Part shown: positions 55,278 to 64,000 of the stretch, in pieces
Position numbering within the stretch: position 1 is the first letter of the stretch
Layout of the letters: every line of letters starts with the position of its first letter
DNA from: an uncultured Maribacter sp.
GTDB taxonomy: Bacteria > Bacteroidota > Bacteroidia > Flavobacteriales > Flavobacteriaceae
Length of the DNA: 64,000 nucleotides
Assembly (NCBI GenBank): GCA_947498505.1
Contig: CANMKG010000006.1
Location: 1 to 64,000 of the forward strand
Direction of reading: 5' to 3'
The notes under the pieces: generated by a model
Told to the model about the DNA's origin: nothing
Database searches by the model: none
The model's input: the letters and a program-made list of their open reading frames with translations, nothing else
Translations under genes and position numbers: made by a program

Positions 55278-56328
55278 AAAAAAGAAGGTGTTTCTTATAT
55301 CAAATATGTACCCATCTAAAAAAAATGTTAGATATGGTATATTTGTTAAAAATTTTGAAACAGCAATCCAAGAAGACTTTTTAGTTAAAAAACTTGTAAT
55401 AACTAAAAAATACAGAATCGTCAATAAGTTAATTGCCTATTTAGTACTGTATTTTAGAATTTTATTTTTACTTTTTAGGGCAAAAAAAAATGATTTAATC
55501 TATATCCATTTTCCCTTACATGTTGCTCCTATGATATTGCTGCTTATGTTAGCAAATAAAAAAATTATACTTAATTTTCACGGAAGCGATTTGATTTTTA
55601 ATACCGTACTGACTAAGATTCTTTCTTTTTTTTTAGTACCCATTTTAAAAAAATCTCAGATAGTAGTTCCATCCGTTTTTTTTAAAGAAAAACTAAGAAC
55701 TAAATATAATGTTTCTGGCATCAGAATTTTTGTTTACCCTTCTGGAGGAATTAATAGGTCAATTTTTTTTCCGATGAAAAAACCTTTTGATAATTTTAGA
55801 ATTGGATTTGTCTCAAACTTCATACCCGGAAAAGGTTGGAATGTTTTTTTAGAAGCGGTAAAAAAAATTAAGAAAAAAGGATATATTGGCCGCTTGAAAA
55901 TTATAATGGTTGGGGATGGACCTGATTTAGATAAAATAAATCATTTCATAAAAAAAAACGATATTAAGGTTGAATTTCATATAAATTTAACCCAAGAGCA
56001 ATTGGCGAAGATTTACAATAAATTAGATTTATTTATTTTTCCTACCGAAAAAGAAAGCTTGGGGCTGGTTGGACTTGAGGCAATGTCTTGTGGCGTACCC
56101 GTAATAGTAAGTGATGTGGATGGTCCTCGAGAATATGTAAGAGAAAATTTTAATGGATTTCTTTTTGATAAACAAGACATAGATAATCTTGTAAATAAAG
56201 TTTTCAAGTATTATGGATTTTCTGAGGCAGATAAAATTATAATGTCTAACAACTGTGAAAAAACAGCACTACAATATGATAGTATTAAAGTTAAAGGTCT
56301 ATTGCTTAAATTTTTAAAACAAGTTTAG
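55261..56328 (+). CDS. Glycosyltransferase family 4 protein
   Basis: A 355-residue GT-B protein. The C-terminal donor-binding domain is well conserved: FRIGFVSNFIPGKGWNVFLE, LKIIMVGDGPDLDKINHF, LDLFIFPTEKESLGLVGLEA (EX7E-type motif) and MSCGVPVIVSDVDGPREYV. The N-terminal domain carries NFHGSDLIFN. The donor cannot be told; rhamnose or GlcNAc are possible. It overlaps the upstream gene by 17 bases and ends 10 bases before the WecG-like gene. Confidence 0.9.
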   Translation: MITNPKKKKVFLISNMYPSKKNVRYGIFVKNFETAIQEDFLVKKLVITKKYRIVNKLIAYLVLYFRILFLLFRAKKNDLIYIHFPLHVAPMILLLMLANKKIILNFHGSDLIFNTVLTKILSFFLVPILKKSQIVVPSVFFKEKLRTKYNVSGIRIFVYPSGGINRSIFFPMKKPFDNFRIGFVSNFIPGKGWNVFLEAVKKIKKKGYIGRLKIIMVGDGPDLDKINHFIKKNDIKVEFHINLTQEQLAKIYNKLDLFIFPTEKESLGLVGLEAMSCGVPVIVSDVDGPREYVRENFNGFLFDKQDIDNLVNKVFKYYGFSEADKIIMSNNCEKTALQYDSIKVKGLLLKFLKQV

Positions 56329-56338
56329 TTGGGTTTTT

Positions 56339-57076
56339 ATGGATAAAATTGAAATATTTAATACCGTGATTCATAACCTTACTATGCAAGAAACCTTGGA
56401 GATTATTGATGGTTCGATATCTAAAGGAAATCAATTACATCATGTTGTTGTTAATGCAGGTAAAATTGTAAGTATGCAAGATGACTTGCAATTGCGCCAA
56501 AGTGTTAATGAGAGTGATTTAATTAATGCAGATGGACAAGCTGTAGTTTGGGCTTCAAAGGTGTTGAGAAAACCTTTGAAGGAGAGAGTTGCAGGAATTG
56601 ATTTAATGATTAATTTGATTGAGATTGCTTATAGAAAAAAACATAAAATATATTTTTTTGGAGCAACAGAGGAAATTGTAAAAGAGGTAGTAAATAGATA
56701 TTCTAAACAATATTCTACAGAAATAATAGCTGGCTATAGAAATGGATATTTTCAAAAAAATGATGAGATTGAGATAGCAAATGAAATCGCTTGTAGTGGT
56801 GCAAATATTTTATTCGTTGCAATTAGCTCGCCTACAAAGGAAAACTTTTTATATAAAAATAAAGAGCTCCTAAAGAATGTAAATTTTGTAATGGGTGTTG
56901 GCGGAAGTTTTGATGTTATTGCTGGAAAAGTGAAAAGAGCTCCTTTATGGATGCAGCGTATGGGTTTAGAATGGTTTTATAGATTTTTACAGGAACCCAA
57001 AAGAATGTGGAGAAGATATTTAGTAGGAAATACTAAGTTTATTTTTTTAGTTCTAAAAGAGAAGTTTAGGTTTTAA
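56339..57076 (+). CDS. WecG/TagA/CpsF-family glycosyltransferase
   Basis: A 245-residue protein of the family that includes E. coli WecG (UDP-ManNAcA transferase to lipid I) and TagA (UDP-ManNAc transferase). The family core is VNAGKIVSMQDDLQLRQSVN, then NADGQAVVWASKVLRKP (Asp65 matches the TagA catalytic Asp) and RVAGIDLMINLI. ISSPTKENFLYKNK and MGVGGSFDVIAGKVKRAP follow. With wecB and wecC in the same locus, ManNAcA transfer is the most economical reading. It has no membrane segment and sits between a GT4 gene and the WcaJ-like initiating transferase. Confidence 0.88.
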   Translation: MDKIEIFNTVIHNLTMQETLEIIDGSISKGNQLHHVVVNAGKIVSMQDDLQLRQSVNESDLINADGQAVVWASKVLRKPLKERVAGIDLMINLIEIAYRKKHKIYFFGATEEIVKEVVNRYSKQYSTEIIAGYRNGYFQKNDEIEIANEIACSGANILFVAISSPTKENFLYKNKELLKNVNFVMGVGGSFDVIAGKVKRAPLWMQRMGLEWFYRFLQEPKRMWRRYLVGNTKFIFLVLKEKFRF

Positions 57077-57103
57077 TACCTTTGTTTAAACTTAAATTAC
57101 CGT

Positions 57104-58456
57104 ATGTTTTTCAACCAGCACAGATACTCAGGATTATTAACCCCAATTTCGTATATGGTTGATTTGTTGGTTTTAAGCTTATTTGCTTATTATTTACCTA
57201 TTAATTTTCAAACACCATTAATTTTTTATTGTTATTTATCAGTTTCGTGGATAATTCTTTCGTTTAAAAATGGTTTTTATGAGGTATATAGATACTCAAA
57301 GGTCACGCATATTTTGAAAAAAATATTTAGTCAGTTTAGTATTTTTTTTTTAGTGCTATATGCTTATATGGGTTTTTTTAAACAACCAGAAGTAAGTAGG
57401 TTAGCCATGATTCAATATTTTACCCTAGTATTTGTTTCTATATCCTTGTTTAAATTTATTAATCACTTTGCTTTACTTAAATACAGAAGCAAGGTGAAAG
57501 GTAATATTAGAAGGGTTGTAATAATTGGAAGAAATAAAAAAATGGATCAATTAAAAAATGTGTTTAATGAAAGAACCGAGTACGGATACCATTTTTTAAA
57601 GCAATTCGATTCTAAAGAATTAAATTTTGATTTGGAATCCTGTTTTCGGTTTATTGTTAATGAAAAAATCGATGAAATATACTGTTCAGTTTCTGAATTA
57701 ACGAATAAGGATTTAGCCAAGTTTATAAGCTTTTCTGATAACAACCTTAAAACACTTAAATTTTTACCAGATAATAAAAACATTTTTGCTAAAAAGCTAA
57801 AATTCGAATACTACGATTATTTGCCAATTTTATCTTTAAGAGACATTCCGTTGCATAATTCAATAAATGCTTTTTTAAAAAGATCTTTTGATATTATTTT
57901 TTCAATTATCGTAATTTTTGGGTTGTTAATTTGGATTGGACCTATTTTGGCTCTATTAATTGTTTTGGAATCAAAAGGCCCCGTATTTTTTATTCAGAAA
58001 AGAACTGGTTTTGACAATAAGGAGTTTTATTGTTTAAAATTTAGATCAATGGGAATTAATAAGTATTCAGACAATATTCAGGCAGGAAAAAATGATATGA
58101 GAGTTACTAAAATTGGTAAATTTATTAGAAGAACCAGTATTGATGAACTCCCACAATTTTATAATGTGCTTTTTGGAAATATGTCAGTTGTTGGACCCAG
58201 GCCACATATGCTAAAGCATACGGATGAATATGCTAGTAAAGTAGATAAGTATATGTTGCGTCATTTTGTTAAGCCTGGCATTACCGGTTTGGCCCAGGTA
58301 AAAGGATATCGTGGAGAAATAGAAAAAGATAGTGATATTCAAAACAGAATTAAATTTGATATATTCTATGTGGAAAACTGGTCTTTTCTTTTAGATATTA
58401 AAATCATAATTCAAACAATTGTAAATGCTATTTCTGGAGAGGAGAAGGCATATTAA
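57104..58456 (+). CDS. WcaJ-like polyprenyl glycosylphosphotransferase (initiating transferase)
   Basis: A 450-residue protein. The N-terminal part has four membrane segments (about 14-30, 37-55, 75-95 and 102-118), a CoA-binding-like domain in the middle, and a fifth segment (about 262-288). The catalytic domain has ESKGPVFFIQKRTGFDN, FYCLKFRSMGINKYS, RTSIDELPQFYNVLFGNMS, VGPRPHMLKHTDEY and KPGITGLAQVKGYRGE. These are the diagnostic motifs of bacterial sugar-phosphate transferases, which start the repeat by linking a hexose-1-phosphate to undecaprenyl phosphate. This type often transfers glucose or galactose, not the GlcNAc used in ECA. Confidence 0.93.
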   Translation: MFFNQHRYSGLLTPISYMVDLLVLSLFAYYLPINFQTPLIFYCYLSVSWIILSFKNGFYEVYRYSKVTHILKKIFSQFSIFFLVLYAYMGFFKQPEVSRLAMIQYFTLVFVSISLFKFINHFALLKYRSKVKGNIRRVVIIGRNKKMDQLKNVFNERTEYGYHFLKQFDSKELNFDLESCFRFIVNEKIDEIYCSVSELTNKDLAKFISFSDNNLKTLKFLPDNKNIFAKKLKFEYYDYLPILSLRDIPLHNSINAFLKRSFDIIFSIIVIFGLLIWIGPILALLIVLESKGPVFFIQKRTGFDNKEFYCLKFRSMGINKYSDNIQAGKNDMRVTKIGKFIRRTSIDELPQFYNVLFGNMSVVGPRPHMLKHTDEYASKVDKYMLRHFVKPGITGLAQVKGYRGEIEKDSDIQNRIKFDIFYVENWSFLLDIKIIIQTIVNAISGEEKAY

Positions 58457-58577
58457 ATTTGTTTTTTTTCTTTTGCCCCTATTTATTGGTTTTTTAACCT
58501 GAAAGATTTGTCCTGACCAGTATTCCGATATATTTTCGCTCCAGTTTCCCAAAACAGTATAATATTAAAAAACAAGT

Positions 58578-59564
58578 ATGAAAAGAATACTTATAACTGG
58601 CGCCGCTGGTTTTTTAGGATCACACTTATGTGATCGCTTTATCAATGAAGGTTTTCATGTAATAGGAATGGATAACCTAATTACTGGTGATTTAAAAAAT
58701 ATTGAGCATTTGTTTAAATTGGAACAATTCGAATTTTATAATCACGACGTTACCAAGTTTGTTCATGTACCTGGTGAATTGGATTATATTTTACATTTTG
58801 CTTCTCCAGCCAGTCCGATAGATTATTTAAAAATACCTATTCAAACATTAAAGGTTGGTGCTTTGGGAACGCATAACTTGCTTGGGTTAGCAAAAGAAAA
58901 AGGAGCACGCATTTTAATAGCATCTACTTCTGAAATTTATGGAGACCCACTAGTACATCCGCAAACGGAGGAATATTACGGTAATGTTAATACTATTGGC
59001 CCTCGTGGTGTATATGATGAGGCTAAACGTTTCCAAGAGTCTATTACGATGGCTTACCATCGTTTTCATGGTGTTGAAACTAGAATTGTTCGTATTTTTA
59101 ACACCTATGGTCCTAGAATGCGTTTAAATGATGGTCGTGTAATACCTGCATTTATGGGGCAAGCACTTAGGGGAGAAGATTTAACTGTTTTTGGAGATGG
59201 TTCTCAAACTAGATCTTTTTGTTATGTAGATGATGAAATTGAAGGGATTTACAGACTACTAATGAGTGATTATTCGAATCCTGTAAATATTGGTAACCCT
59301 CATGAAATTACTATTAAAGACTTTGCTGAAGAAATTATAAACTTAACTGGAACGGATCAAAAAGTAATCTATAAAGATTTACCTCAAGATGATCCAATGC
59401 AAAGACAACCAGATATTTCTAAAGCTAAAGAAATTTTAGGTTGGGAGCCAAAAGTTGGTAGAGCAGAAGGCATGAAACGAACTTTTGAATACTTTAAAAC
59501 ATTATCTAAAGAAGAGTTGGAAAGAACAGAACATAGAGATTTTTCTGATATAAATAAAAAATAA
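58578..59564 (+). CDS. UDP-glucuronate decarboxylase (UDP-xylose synthase)
   Basis: A 328-residue [22 protein letters not shown] is the NAD site (residues 3-21). [34 protein letters not shown] and [10 protein letters not shown] (YxxxK) are typical of UXS. The reaction gives UDP-xylose from UDP-glucuronate, probably for a polymer linked to this locus. Its C-terminus has the usual [17 protein letters not shown]. It stands 121 bases after the WcaJ-like gene and is followed by a hairpin. Confidence 0.93.
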   Translation: MKRILITGAAGFLGSHLCDRFINEGFHVIGMDNLITGDLKNIEHLFKLEQFEFYNHDVTKFVHVPGELDYILHFASPASPIDYLKIPIQTLKVGALGTHNLLGLAKEKGARILIASTSEIYGDPLVHPQTEEYYGNVNTIGPRGVYDEAKRFQESITMAYHRFHGVETRIVRIFNTYGPRMRLNDGRVIPAFMGQALRGEDLTVFGDGSQTRSFCYVDDEIEGIYRLLMSDYSNPVNIGNPHEITIKDFAEEIINLTGTDQKVIYKDLPQDDPMQRQPDISKAKEILGWEPKVGRAEGMKRTFEYFKTLSKEELERTEHRDFSDINKK

Positions 59565-59576
59565 TAGTGTATTCTA

Positions 59577-59627
59577 AAGGGAATAATATTGCTTCTTTTT
59601 TATCAAGAAAGTTAATGTTATTCCCTT
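59577..59627 (+). terminator. Hairpin after the UXS gene, possible terminator
   Basis: AAGGGAATAA (59577-59586) pairs perfectly with TTATTCCCTT (59618-59627), with a 31-base loop containing a T run. There is no T tract right after the stem, so it may be a processing or regulatory structure. Confidence 0.45.
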
Positions 59628-59636
59628 CTCTTCATG

Positions 59637-59644
59637 TATTTTTG
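59637..59644 (+). promoter_or_regulatory. -7 element (TATTTTTG) upstream of purD
   Basis: An exact TAnnTTTG match, 15 bases before the ATG at 59660. No TTG is seen at the usual spacing. Confidence 0.45.
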
Positions 59645-59659
59645 CCGAAAGCTTAAAAC

Positions 59660-60931
59660 ATGAATATTCTTATCCTTGGTTCAGGTGGTCGTGAACATAC
59701 AATTGCCTGGAAATTAAATCAAAGCCAAAAACTTAGCAAATTATTTGTAGCACCTGGAAATGCGGGAACTGCTTCAATAGCTAAAAATATACCTATTGGT
59801 GTTAATGATTTTGAAGGAATTAAAAATATAATTCTTTCAGAAGGCATTAATATGGTGGTAGTTGGGCCAGAAGATCCATTGGTAAATGGTGTCCATGATT
59901 TTTTTCTTAGTGATGACCTACTAAAAAACGTACCAGTTATTGGTCCAGAGAAAGCAGCAGCTACATTAGAAGGCAGTAAAGAATTTGCTAAAGAGTTTAT
60001 GTTTAAACATAATATTCCAACTGCAAAATACGAAAGTTTTACATCTAACGATTTAGAAAAGGGATATTCTTTTTTGGAAACTCTTGATGCTCCTTATGTA
60101 TTAAAGGCTGATGGTTTAGCAGCAGGAAAAGGAGTTTTAATTTTAAATGATTTAGAGGAGGCAAAAAGAGAGTTAAAAGCTATGCTTGTGGATGCCAAAT
60201 TTGGTAATGCCAGTGCAACGGTTGTAATAGAGGAATTTTTGGACGGCATAGAGTTAAGCTGTTTTGTACTTACCGATGGTGAAAATTATAAAATACTACC
60301 AACCGCAAAAGACTACAAAAGAATAGGTGAAGGTGATACGGGTCTAAATACAGGTGGTATGGGAGCTATTTCTCCTGTTCCTTTTGCAGATGATGTATTA
60401 ATGGATAAGATTGAACAGCGTATCGTTAAACCTACCGTAAACGGTCTAAAAAAAGATAATTTGCCCTATAAGGGATTTATTTTTATTGGTTTAATTATGG
60501 TTAATAATGAGCCTTTAGTAATAGAGTATAATGTTCGTATGGGAGATCCGGAAACCGAAGTTGTTTTGCCGCGAATTAAAAACGATTTGGTTGAGGTATT
60601 TGATGCGGTTGCAAATCAAACTTTGGATACAATAGATTTAGATATTGATGAAAGAACAGCAGTAACTGTTATGACTGTTTCTGGAGGTTACCCAGAAGCG
60701 TATGAAAAAGGGAAGCAAATTACAGGTCATGATGATATAGATTCATCAATAGTATTTCATGCAGGAACGCAATTTAAAGATAGTAAAGTTGTAACAAGTG
60801 GAGGAAGAGTAATAGCTATTACTTCTTACGGAGATAACTTTAAAGAAGCACTAAAAGTATCCTATCAAAATATAACTAAATTACATTTTGATAGAATGAA
60901 CTATCGAAAAGATATTGGGTTTGACTTATAA
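59660..60931 (+). CDS. purD: Phosphoribosylamine--glycine ligase
   Basis: The purine-pathway GAR synthetase. LGSGGREHTIAWKLNQS, VAPGNAGTA and VGPEDPLVNGV are its N-terminal motifs. The ATP-grasp core has LKADGLAAGKGVLILND, VIEEFLDGIELSCFVLTDG and TGGMGAISPVPFADD, plus NVRMGDPETEVVLPR. It has 423 residues, the normal length. Its stop codon region overlaps the 3' end of a convergent small gene by 6 bases. Confidence 0.96.
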   Translation: MNILILGSGGREHTIAWKLNQSQKLSKLFVAPGNAGTASIAKNIPIGVNDFEGIKNIILSEGINMVVVGPEDPLVNGVHDFFLSDDLLKNVPVIGPEKAAATLEGSKEFAKEFMFKHNIPTAKYESFTSNDLEKGYSFLETLDAPYVLKADGLAAGKGVLILNDLEEAKRELKAMLVDAKFGNASATVVIEEFLDGIELSCFVLTDGENYKILPTAKDYKRIGEGDTGLNTGGMGAISPVPFADDVLMDKIEQRIVKPTVNGLKKDNLPYKGFIFIGLIMVNNEPLVIEYNVRMGDPETEVVLPRIKNDLVEVFDAVANQTLDTIDLDIDERTAVTVMTVSGGYPEAYEKGKQITGHDDIDSSIVFHAGTQFKDSKVVTSGGRVIAITSYGDNFKEALKVSYQNITKLHFDRMNYRKDIGFDL

Positions 60932-61147
60932 ATAAGAGTGAGAAGTACTACTCGTGTCTTCTTCACCAGCATCATTGTACTTTTTTAACTCTATCATCCA
61001 GTATACAAAAGCAACAAATCCTATAACTACGAATATCCAATTTATAGAGTTTGCTAACCACCAGTTTTGCAAAAATCTTAAAAAGTCTAATGGTAAAAAA
61101 AGTCCATCAACAAATAAATCCTGTATACCTTCAAAAAATGCCTTCAT
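60926..61147 (-). CDS. DUF6341-like 73-residue membrane protein
   Basis: Residues 1-25 look amphipathic (MKAFFEGIQDLFVDGLF). One strong membrane segment follows (INWIFVVIGFVAFVYWMIEL, about 35-54). The tail is acidic and Ser/Thr-rich (GEEDTSSTSHSYL). The pattern matches small flavobacterial proteins I associate with DUF6341, usually next to the DUF6427 gene, as here. Its 3' end overlaps purD by 6 bases tail-to-tail. Confidence 0.8.
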   Translation of the reverse strand: MKAFFEGIQDLFVDGLFLPLDFLRFLQNWWLANSINWIFVVIGFVAFVYWMIELKKYNDAGEEDTSSTSHSYL

Positions 61148-61190
61148 GTTATATTAGTATATTTACGGGGCAAAAATATAAAAACCTAAG

Positions 61191-62129
61191 ATGATATCAA
61201 GCATTTTTGGTAAAACAAAACCAATAAACTATATAATTGTAGTTACATTTCTGTTCTTTTTTTACTGGCTTGTGCAGTATAAGTTGTTTGATTTAATCTT
61301 GTCCACAGAAGAAGTTATATTAAAATTAGTTGTTTTAGTAGTTTTGTTGTTTAGCATTTTCGTGATTGATTTTATTGTGAAAAGAAACAAATTAACTGGC
61401 GCGAACTCGTTTTCGGTTTTATTTTATGGTCTATTAATTGTTTGTTTTTGGGAGACTCTCAGTGGGAAAAATGTGATTTTATGTAGTTTTTTTCTATTGC
61501 TCGGAACAAGGCGTCTTTTGAGTGTTAAGTCCTTAAAAAGTACTAAAAACAAAATTTTTGACGCTACACTATGGATATTAATAGCTTCACTGTTTTTTGA
61601 TTGGGCAATAGTTTATGTTCTTTTAGTTTTTACTACTATTTATATTTATGAACCTAAGAATATTAGGAACTGGATGGTTCCTTTTTCGGCTGTGTTTTGC
61701 TTTTCAATAGTTTTATATATCGTTTTATTCCTTGCGAATCAAATTAGTTTTTTAGAGACGCATTATCAGTTTAAAACAACTTCATTTTCAACTATTTTTT
61801 CAAGTTGGGGAAATAGTAGTAAGCTAGCTGTTTATATTATATTGAATGGATTATTGGGCTTTTGGAGTTTTTTAACCTTAGGAAAGTCCGGTGTTGGAAA
61901 AATAACTACTGTACGCTTACTAATTTTATCTTTTATTCTGGGAATAACTTTACATGTTTTATCTTCTAATGATAATGAGTTTCCGCTTATGGTCAGTTTT
62001 TTTGCCTCATCAGTTTTAATTTCCAATTATGTAGATGCAATAGAAAAACCTAACATAAAGGAGATTGCACTTATGATAGCTGTTTTTATTCCTTTTTTAG
62101 TGTTTGTTACAAGCTTAATTCTTCAATAA
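61191..62129 (+). CDS. DUF6427-like membrane protein
   Basis: A 312-residue protein with about eight to nine membrane segments, starting MISSIFGKTKPINYIIVVTF. FDATLWILIASLFFDWAIVY and YIYEPKNIRNWMVPFSAV are conserved features I associate with DUF6427. Function is unknown. It is divergent from the DUF6341-like gene (43 bases between starts). Confidence 0.8.
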   Translation: MISSIFGKTKPINYIIVVTFLFFFYWLVQYKLFDLILSTEEVILKLVVLVVLLFSIFVIDFIVKRNKLTGANSFSVLFYGLLIVCFWETLSGKNVILCSFFLLLGTRRLLSVKSLKSTKNKIFDATLWILIASLFFDWAIVYVLLVFTTIYIYEPKNIRNWMVPFSAVFCFSIVLYIVLFLANQISFLETHYQFKTTSFSTIFSSWGNSSKLAVYIILNGLLGFWSFLTLGKSGVGKITTVRLLILSFILGITLHVLSSNDNEFPLMVSFFASSVLISNYVDAIEKPNIKEIALMIAVFIPFLVFVTSLILQ

Positions 62130-62136
62130 ATAGGGG

Positions 62137-62144
62137 TATATTTG
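62137..62144 (+). promoter_or_regulatory. -7 element (TATATTTG) upstream of DUF4254
   Basis: An exact TAnnTTTG match, 18 bases before the ATG at 62163. The -33 element is not at the normal spacing. Confidence 0.4.
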
Positions 62145-62162
62145 TTGTAAAATATATTGACT

Positions 62163-62765
62163 ATGTTTAGTGATTTAGCTCTTAAAATCTTTGAAGAAAG
62201 TATTACACAATACCATGTAAAAGATGACGTAAATCAATCATTTGATAATCCTTACCCTAAAGATGACGTAGCACATTTGTTGTATAGAAAAAACTGGATT
62301 GACACTGTGCAATGGCATTACGAGGACATTATTAGAGACCCAGAAATTAATCCGGTTGATGCTTTGGTGTTAAAACGTAAAATTGATGCCAGTAATCAAG
62401 ATAGAACGGATTTAGTGGAGTATATAGATAGCTATTTTCTTAATAAATATAAAAACGTATCTAAAACCTCAACGGCAACAATAAATACAGAAAGTCCGGC
62501 ATGGGCAATAGATCGTTTATCAATTTTGGCTTTGAAAATATACCATATGGATGAAGAAGCCAATCGTAAGGACGCTTCCGAAGAACATTTGAATAAATGT
62601 AACGAAAAGTTGAATATTCTTTTGGAACAGAAAAAGGATTTATCCTCTGCTATTGACCAGTTACTTACCGATATTGAAAATGGCGATAAGTTTATGAAAG
62701 TATACAAGCAAATGAAAATGTATAATGACGATGAACTTAATCCTGTTTTAAGAGCTCAGAAATAA
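62163..62765 (+). CDS. DUF4254-family protein
   Basis: A 200-residue, mainly helical protein. It contains LLYRKNWIDTVQWHYEDIIR and ALVLKRKIDASNQDRTDLVE, diagnostic of DUF4254, which is usually found next to lipopolysaccharide glycosyltransferase genes. Function is unknown. I chose ATG at 62163 (MFSDLALKIFEESI) over TTG at 62157. The GT9 gene starts 15 bases later, so the pair is cotranscribed. Confidence 0.87.
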   Translation: MFSDLALKIFEESITQYHVKDDVNQSFDNPYPKDDVAHLLYRKNWIDTVQWHYEDIIRDPEINPVDALVLKRKIDASNQDRTDLVEYIDSYFLNKYKNVSKTSTATINTESPAWAIDRLSILALKIYHMDEEANRKDASEEHLNKCNEKLNILLEQKKDLSSAIDQLLTDIENGDKFMKVYKQMKMYNDDELNPVLRAQK

Positions 62766-62780
62766 TTAAAATTTTTAGTT

Positions 62781-63818
62781 GTGAAGTCCCGAAAGCATAT
62801 ACTCGTAATTAGATTATCAGCGATGGGTGATGTAGCAATGACAGTTCCTGTTTTGTCTTCATTTACACAACAATATCCAGATGTAAAAATTACGGTTTTA
62901 ACTCGAGCTTTTTATGCACCTATGTTTTCTCAATTAAAGAATGTCACCGTTTTTGAGGTGGATGTTAAAGGAAAGCATAAAGGAGTTTTAGGTATACGAA
63001 AATTATATTTTGACTTAAAACCTTTAAGGATTGATGCTGTTGCCGACTTTCACAATGTGCTTAGAAGTAATGTTTTAAAATTTTTCTTTGGCTTTAGCGG
63101 TATTCCATTTATTCAGATTGATAAAGGGAGGAAAGAAAAAAAAGCTTTAACAGCTTCAGTCAACAAAAAATTTGAGGCATTAAAAACTAGTTTTGAGCGC
63201 TATGCTGATGTGTTTAGAACATTAGGTTTTCCCATAAACTTGTCTGAAGTAAACTTACCTAAAAGAGAACCATTAACCAATAAAGTTGTGGATTTGGTAG
63301 GCTCGGATGTTAAAAAATGGATTGGGATTGCCCCTTTTGCTGCCTTTAGTGGTAAAATGTATCCTTTGGGTTTGATGAAGGAATTAATAGCGCTTTTAAA
63401 TGTTAAGAGTGAATACAAAATATTACTTTTTGGAGGAGGAGAAACTGAAAAAGAAAAGTTAAACGCTCTCCAAGAAGAATATGGTAATTGTATAAATATT
63501 ACTGGGCAATTATCATTTGCGGAAGAGCTTTCACTAATTTCTAATTTGGATTGTATGGTTGCTATGGATAGTGGAAATGCGCATCTGGCAGCCATGTACG
63601 GAATAAATACGATTACGTTGTGGGGAGTTACGCATCCTCATGCTGGTTTTTACCCTTTTGGTCAAAATCCTGAAAACGCTTTGTTGTCAGATCGAAGTCA
63701 ATACCCTTTAATACCAACCTCAATCTATGGTAACAAATTTCCAGAAGGATATGAGTTTGTTATGAATACCATACAACCTCAAAGCGTTTATCAGAAAATA
63801 GTTAACGTATTATCTTAA
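62781..63818 (+). CDS. Glycosyltransferase family 9 protein (heptosyltransferase-like)
   Basis: A 345-residue GT-B protein. The start is HILVIRLSAMGDVAMTVPVL, diagnostic of GT9 (heptosyltransferases of LPS core). WIGIAPFAAFSGKMYPLGLM and ILLFGGGETEKEKLNALQ are the donor-site strands, and MDSGNAHLAAMYGINTITLWG follows. It would add a sugar to lipid A or core. The start is GTG at 62781. Confidence 0.9.
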   Translation: MKSRKHILVIRLSAMGDVAMTVPVLSSFTQQYPDVKITVLTRAFYAPMFSQLKNVTVFEVDVKGKHKGVLGIRKLYFDLKPLRIDAVADFHNVLRSNVLKFFFGFSGIPFIQIDKGRKEKKALTASVNKKFEALKTSFERYADVFRTLGFPINLSEVNLPKREPLTNKVVDLVGSDVKKWIGIAPFAAFSGKMYPLGLMKELIALLNVKSEYKILLFGGGETEKEKLNALQEEYGNCINITGQLSFAEELSLISNLDCMVAMDSGNAHLAAMYGINTITLWGVTHPHAGFYPFGQNPENALLSDRSQYPLIPTSIYGNKFPEGYEFVMNTIQPQSVYQKIVNVLS

Positions 63819-63840
63819 TCGTTTTGACTAGTTATTGTGT

Positions 63841-64000
63841 TTAAACATTTTCCTTTTTAGCCTCAATAGCCTTAAAGTATACTTTTATCTGGTGCATAAA
63901 ACGATATTTTAAAGCACTTGGTGCAGTTTCAACCATCATTGTACGTATTCCTAAAAAACTACTAATTAAAAATACAGCTACTGCTTCACTGTCAGTATGT
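63841..64000 (-). CDS. C-terminal 52 residues of an unidentified protein; runs off the right edge
   Basis: The open frame on the minus strand ends with TAA at 63841-63843. The visible part includes DSEAVAVFLISSFLGIRTM and APSALKYRFMHQIKVYFKAI. The helical run with a conserved Gly-Ile-Arg recalls the C-terminal dimerisation helices of TetR-family regulators. This is a guess from a short fragment. Confidence 0.5.
   Translation of the reverse strand, partial: HTDSEAVAVFLISSFLGIRTMMVETAPSALKYRFMHQIKVYFKAIEAKKENV

Noticed and set aside
63200-63595. A 131-codon minus-strand frame
   Set aside because: Antisense to the GT9 gene, which has clear family motifs.
1-64000. CRISPR array, rRNA, insertion sequence or prophage
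   Set aside because: I saw no repeated spacer pattern, ribosomal RNA signature, transposase or phage structural gene.

Overview
The window is a low-GC bacterial chromosome segment from the Bacteroidetes, most likely a marine-type member of the Flavobacteriaceae. The evidence is type IX secretion (T9SS) and gliding-type surface proteins (PorP/SprF, a type B C-terminal sorting domain, a giant SprB-like adhesin), TAnnTTTG promoter elements, a bacterial GlnRS, and several families I know mainly from Flavobacteriia (DUF4175, DUF4837, DUF6341, DUF6427). I recognised no rRNA, tRNA, CRISPR array, transposase or prophage. The genus cannot be told from sequence alone.

Layout. (1) 1-8719, minus strand: a T9SS cell-surface locus with a type B sorted Ig-like protein, a PorP/SprF protein with two SPOR-like C-terminal repeats, and a giant adhesin that runs off the left edge. 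(2) 8.9-16.2 kb: housekeeping genes (glnS, an Omp85 barrel, a GNAT enzyme, DUF1272, an SPFH protein, gltX). (3) 16.3-24.3 kb: DUF4175, ybeY, mnmG, a small membrane protein, a methyltransferase and an OmpH/Skp-like lipoprotein. Two perfect parS-type 16-mers flank mnmG and its small neighbour, so this is probably part of the chromosome's centromere (ParB-binding) zone. (4) 24.3-34.5 kb: holB, pgk, an MltD-like transglycosylase, DUF4837, two unlisted tandem 56-residue membrane proteins, an OmpA/PD40 protein and tatA. (5) 34.7-38.8 kb: an M23 peptidase, a GH3-family enzyme and a large conserved protein of unknown role. (6) 38.8-59.6 kb: a continuous plus-strand polysaccharide locus. (7) 59.6-64 kb: purD, small membrane proteins, DUF4254, a GT9 glycosyltransferase and a truncated gene at the right edge.

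The polysaccharide locus is the most coherent system here. It encodes dTDP-rhamnose synthesis (rfbABCD), UDP-ManNAcA synthesis (wecB, wecC), dTDP-Fuc4NAc synthesis (rfbA, rfbB, wecE, wecD), a WecF-like Fuc4NAc transferase and a WecG/TagA/CpsF-family transferase. It therefore carries nearly the whole enterobacterial common antigen (ECA) sugar set, in a Bacteroidetes context and combined with rhamnose. A flippase, two Wzy/WaaL-like proteins, two further glycosyltransferases, a WcaJ-like initiating transferase, a Wzz-like protein and an asparagine-synthetase homologue without its glutaminase cysteine complete it. I predict a secreted or lipid-anchored polymer containing ManNAcA, possibly amidated, plus Fuc4NAc and rhamnose.

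Most start sites were re-chosen where the longest reading frame began upstream of a plausible ATG. Several genes have a TAnnTTTG element only a few bases before the start codon, suggesting very short or absent leaders.
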